Shown here piece by piece: positions 61,909 to 64,000 of a stretch of 64,000 nt of DNA; within the stretch, counting starts at the first letter, position 1; each line of letters begins with the position of its first letter. The position numbers and the translations under genes are program-made. The notes beneath the pieces are model-generated. The model saw only the letters and a program-made list of their open reading frames with translations. It did no database searches and was not told where the DNA came from. The stretch covers positions 6,581 through 70,580 of the forward strand of contig NZ_JBHTJT010000023.1 in the NCBI RefSeq assembly GCF_042676185.1, given 5' to 3'. The stretch comes from Tropicimonas aquimaris (GTDB lineage: Bacteria; Pseudomonadota; Alphaproteobacteria; Rhodobacterales; Rhodobacteraceae).

Positions 61909-63071
61909 TGAACCAGCTTGCTCAGGTTCCTTCCTCTGCGGCTCCTGATGTCGACTTTACGCCCATTCGGGCCACGCCCTTTGTTCCACTGGACCCGAAG
62001 CTGATCCCAGCCCGGGCCTGGCTCTACGGGCGCCACCTGATCCGCAGGAACGTCTCCGTGACCGTCGCGCCCGGTGGGGTGGGAAAGTCGAGCCTGACAA
62101 TGGTGCAGGCCTTGGAACTGGCTTCGGGTCAGAGCCTGCTTGGCCATTGGAACGCCGGCCCTCTCAGGGTCTGGTTGATCAACCTGGAGGACGAGCGATG
62201 CGAGCTGGAGCGGCGGCTGGCGGCCGCCATGAAACATCACCGTGTGTCCAGTGACGAAATTGGCGATCGCCTGTTTGTCGATACCGGGCGCGAACAGGAA
62301 CTGATCCTGGCGGAACAGATACGAGATCATGTTCAGCTCAATATGGCCTTGATCGAATGCCTCGCGGCGGAGATCAGGGAACGTGGAATCGATGTGCTGA
62401 TCATCGACCCGTTTGTCTCCTCGCACCGCGTGAATGAGATGGACAACGGCAAGATCGACCTCGTCGCCAAGGAATGGATTCGCCTTGCCGAGCAAACAGG
62501 TTGTGCGATCGAACTGGTCCACCACACCCGAAAGCTGAACGGAGTCGAGGCGTCCTCGGATTCCAGTCGCGGCGCCAGCAGTCTCGTCAATGCGGCGCGA
62601 TCAGCCCGCGTTCTGCAGCGCCTGTCCGACGAGGAACTGGCAGACGCAGGTGTCGCGGCGGATGGCAGGTCATACTTCTCCGTCAAGAGGGACAAGGCCA
62701 ACCTGGCGGGGGCCGGCGGGCGGGAGACCTACCGAACAGTTTCTGTGGACCTGGGGCAAGGGGACCAGGTCGGGGTCGTGGAAGTCTGGAAGAAGCCCGG
62801 GCTGTTCGACGGGTTCGGCCCGCAGGACCTGCAGAAGGTGCAGGAAGCCATCGATGGCAGGGACCTCAGATATTCCGACCAGGCCGGGGTAAACTGGGCC
62901 GGGCACACGATCGCCGCAATCCTGGGTTTGAGCCCTGAGAAAGACAAGCGCCGGATCAAGAAGTTCATCGAGGCATGGCTGAGAGAAGGTGCCCTCCAAA
63001 AAGTTCAAAAGAAAAACCCAAACGGCAAAGAGAGCCCGGTCCTGGAGGTCGGGGAATGGGCTCGCGAATGA
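61908..63071 (+). CDS. RepA-like AAA family ATPase
   Basis: The 387-residue protein has the AAA_25/RepA fold: Walker A VAPGGVGKSSL at about residues 53-63, LINLEDERCELERRLAAAM (in part), Walker B GIDVLIIDPFVSSHRVNE and the following HHTRKLNG with SSRGASSLVNAARSARVL. This closely follows hexameric RepA helicases of small mobilisable plasmids and their relatives on islands. A C-terminal winged-helix-like region ends it. GGAG precedes the ATG. It may unwind DNA for autonomous replication of the excised element; no separate initiator is seen. Confidence 0.88.
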   Translation: MNQLAQVPSSAAPDVDFTPIRATPFVPLDPKLIPARAWLYGRHLIRRNVSVTVAPGGVGKSSLTMVQALELASGQSLLGHWNAGPLRVWLINLEDERCELERRLAAAMKHHRVSSDEIGDRLFVDTGREQELILAEQIRDHVQLNMALIECLAAEIRERGIDVLIIDPFVSSHRVNEMDNGKIDLVAKEWIRLAEQTGCAIELVHHTRKLNGVEASSDSSRGASSLVNAARSARVLQRLSDEELADAGVAADGRSYFSVKRDKANLAGAGGRETYRTVSVDLGQGDQVGVVEVWKKPGLFDGFGPQDLQKVQEAIDGRDLRYSDQAGVNWAGHTIAAILGLSPEKDKRRIKKFIEAWLREGALQKVQKKNPNGKESPVLEVGEWARE

Positions 63072-63083
63072 CGGAACTCGGCT

Positions 63084-63121
63084 CCCACCACCCCCTCTAT
63101 AAATATAGAGGGGGTGGTGGG
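63084..63121. repeat. Perfect 18-bp inverted repeat
   Basis: CCCACCACCCCCTCTATA and its exact complement flank a 2-base spacer (AA). It starts 13 bases after the RepA-like stop. There is no U-run on either side. The pyrimidine/purine strand bias and AT-rich centre (TCTATAAATATAGA) are unusual for a terminator, and it could form a cruciform. Confidence 0.85.
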
Positions 63122-63221
63122 GTGGTCGCCCGCGTGGGCTTTGCCGGCCGGGAATGACGCGGCGGAAAAAAAGCAATCGGAAAACAACAACTTTCCAACA
63201 AAATCCCAAAAGGAGAAAGAG

Positions 63222-63599
63222 ATGGAAAACTGGAAGAAGAAGAGTGGCACGGCGCGCCTCAACATTTTCCGACTGGCACATGCCGGCAGAATGAGGATTG
63301 AAGTGATTGCCCGCGACGCTGCCTTGGCGATGGAGGAGCTGGAGCGGTTTCTGGATGGCGAGGACACGTTGACATACGGGCAGGTACTCCGGCTCTGCGA
63401 GGCGCTGGAAGCCCCGATCTGGGCTCTGCAGTTTCGAGAAATGAACGCAGGCCTCGACATTGCGGAGTTCAAGGTTCTCGAGAGAAAGGTCGCGGCGCTG
63501 GCTGCATCGGAGCGCGTCCCGGAGGCCTGGCTACACCTTGCAAGTCCGGGTTTCGGCCAGGCGAAAGGAAGTGCCCCGGAGTCGCACTCGCGGGAGTAA
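63222..63599 (+). CDS. Small hypothetical protein, possible HTH
   Basis: This 125-residue product starts MENWKKKSGTARLNIFRLAH, with a strong ribosome site (AAAAGGAGAAAGAG) 6-7 bases before the ATG at 63222. The frame is open 36 codons further upstream, without a ribosome site and into the inverted repeat. The central IARDAALAMEELERFLDGEDTLT and LRLCEALEAPIWALQF could be an XRE-like HTH, but the match is weak. The gene is followed by a good terminator and lies alone after the RepA-like gene. Confidence 0.7.
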   Translation: MENWKKKSGTARLNIFRLAHAGRMRIEVIARDAALAMEELERFLDGEDTLTYGQVLRLCEALEAPIWALQFREMNAGLDIAEFKVLERKVAALAASERVPEAWLHLASPGFGQAKGSAPESHSRE

Positions 63600-63673
63600 G
63601 GTCCGGCCACCGGGCTACTCATGCCCACATCCTGGATCGGCGGTGAAGGGTCAACCTTCAACCAAGTCTTCCC

Positions 63674-63702
63674 ACCACGCCGGCCAGTGTCGGCGTGGTT
63701 TT
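63674..63702 (+). terminator. Rho-independent terminator after the small gene
   Basis: ACCACGCCG pairs perfectly with CGGCGTGGT across an 8-base loop, followed by TTTTCG. It lies 74 bases past the stop of the gene at 63222. Confidence 0.85.
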
Positions 63703-64000
63703 CGCGTACCAGCACAAGGCGCGTCGACGCAATATTCGCAGCACCCCAGGGGGTGTACTGAAAGTCTACTCCGCCTGCCTCGCAGACCCGTCTCATCCCA
63801 AACGCGCAGATTTTTTTCCGCCATAGGACGGTTTTGGAGGTGACGCAATGGCGCCCGTTAACCAACGGCCCTTGGCTTTTTCGTGTTTGGGCAGGGCTTC
63901 GAACTAATTGTTTATTTACAATGCATTAAGAACTCTTTACTGGCTGATCGCGCCTGCTTGGTCCGAACATCAACCGAACGGATTCCTTTAAGGATCCTTT
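63703..64000. other. 298-base window end, no clear gene
   Basis: Only a short open frame at 63848 with a strong ribosome site is visible. From about 63905 the sequence becomes AT-rich (TTGTTTATTTACAATGCATTAAG) and may be a promoter or leader region for genes beyond the window. Confidence 0.4.
63848..63907 (+). CDS. Possible 19-residue leader peptide ORF
   Basis: ATG at 63848 is preceded by TTTTGGAGGTGACGCA, an almost ideal ribosome site. The frame codes for MAPVNQRPLAFSCLGRASN and ends at TAA. It could be a leader peptide for a gene further downstream, or chance. Confidence 0.25.
   Translation: MAPVNQRPLAFSCLGRASN

Larger units (their letters stand above)
59181..64000. mobile_element. Left part of an integrated mobile element
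   Basis: From the tRNA-like sequence to the window edge the content changes to integrase, excisionase-like HTH, RepA-like ATPase and small unknown genes all on the plus strand, with visibly lower GC around 60.4-61.2 kb. This is the usual make-up of an integrative plasmid or phage-satellite-like island. The right attachment site and any cargo are outside the window, so the type cannot be named. Confidence 0.75.

Noticed and set aside
63084..63121. Ordinary rho-independent terminator
   Set aside because: The stem is strong but no U-run follows on either strand, and the loop is only two bases.

Overview
The window is high-GC DNA whose gene content and order point to an alphaproteobacterium of the Rhodobacterales. 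The evidence is a MarR/OmpR pair resembling petP-petR divergent from ilvE, the run histone-deacetylase-like gene / xseB / ispA / dxs, TRAP and NitT-type transporters with the binding-protein gene first, and an intergenic element at about 5.24-5.31 kb of a type I recognise from that order. No intact tRNA, rRNA or CRISPR array was seen.

Layout. 0-8 kb: 3' part of gltB, a small unknown gene, mtgA, a GST-fold gene, queG, two small unknowns and ilvE. 8.2-13.6 kb: petP-petR, then HDAC-like/xseB/ispA/dxs, mostly with ATGA overlaps; the last two make isoprenoid precursors. 13.8-22.3 kb: a DUF1254/DUF1214 secreted protein, an SDR, a DUF1810 protein, an overlapping pair for adenine deaminase and AMP nucleosidase, an HU gene with a clear promoter and terminator, an NHL protein and a membrane protein.

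22.5-34.5 kb is a myo-inositol regulon: a sugar ABC transporter, a LacI-family regulator, two Gfo/Idh dehydrogenases, iolE, and the divergent operon iolD-iolC-iolB-iolJ. The same perfect 16-bp palindrome, TTGCAACCGGTTGCAA, lies in both divergent promoter regions, so one regulator probably controls uptake and catabolism together. Only iolA (methylmalonate-semialdehyde dehydrogenase) is missing from the pathway. 34.5-37.4 kb holds a TRAP transporter. 37.8-45.3 kb pairs a NitT/TauT-type ABC transporter and a GntR regulator with a divergent operon for a FAH-family enzyme, an oxalyl-CoA-synthetase-like ligase and a ketopantoate-reductase-like enzyme; this looks like a catabolic unit for an unidentified acid. 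In all three transporter operons the binding-protein gene comes first and is followed by a GC-rich stem-loop before the next gene.

45.4-58.7 kb: tex, a patatin-like lipoprotein, a BaeSR-like two-component system with a small secreted cysteine protein, a coupled rimB-like/rimK/AstE-like trio, an SGNH hydrolase, a YcaQ-family DNA glycosylase and a PafA-like phosphatase.

59.2-64 kb is the left end of an integrated element. It has a degenerate tRNA-Gly-like sequence, a tyrosine integrase broken by one frameshift in a G5 run, an unknown lower-GC gene, an excisionase-like HTH gene, a Cys-rich unknown, a RepA-like AAA ATPase, a perfect 18-bp inverted repeat and another small gene. The right end is outside the window.
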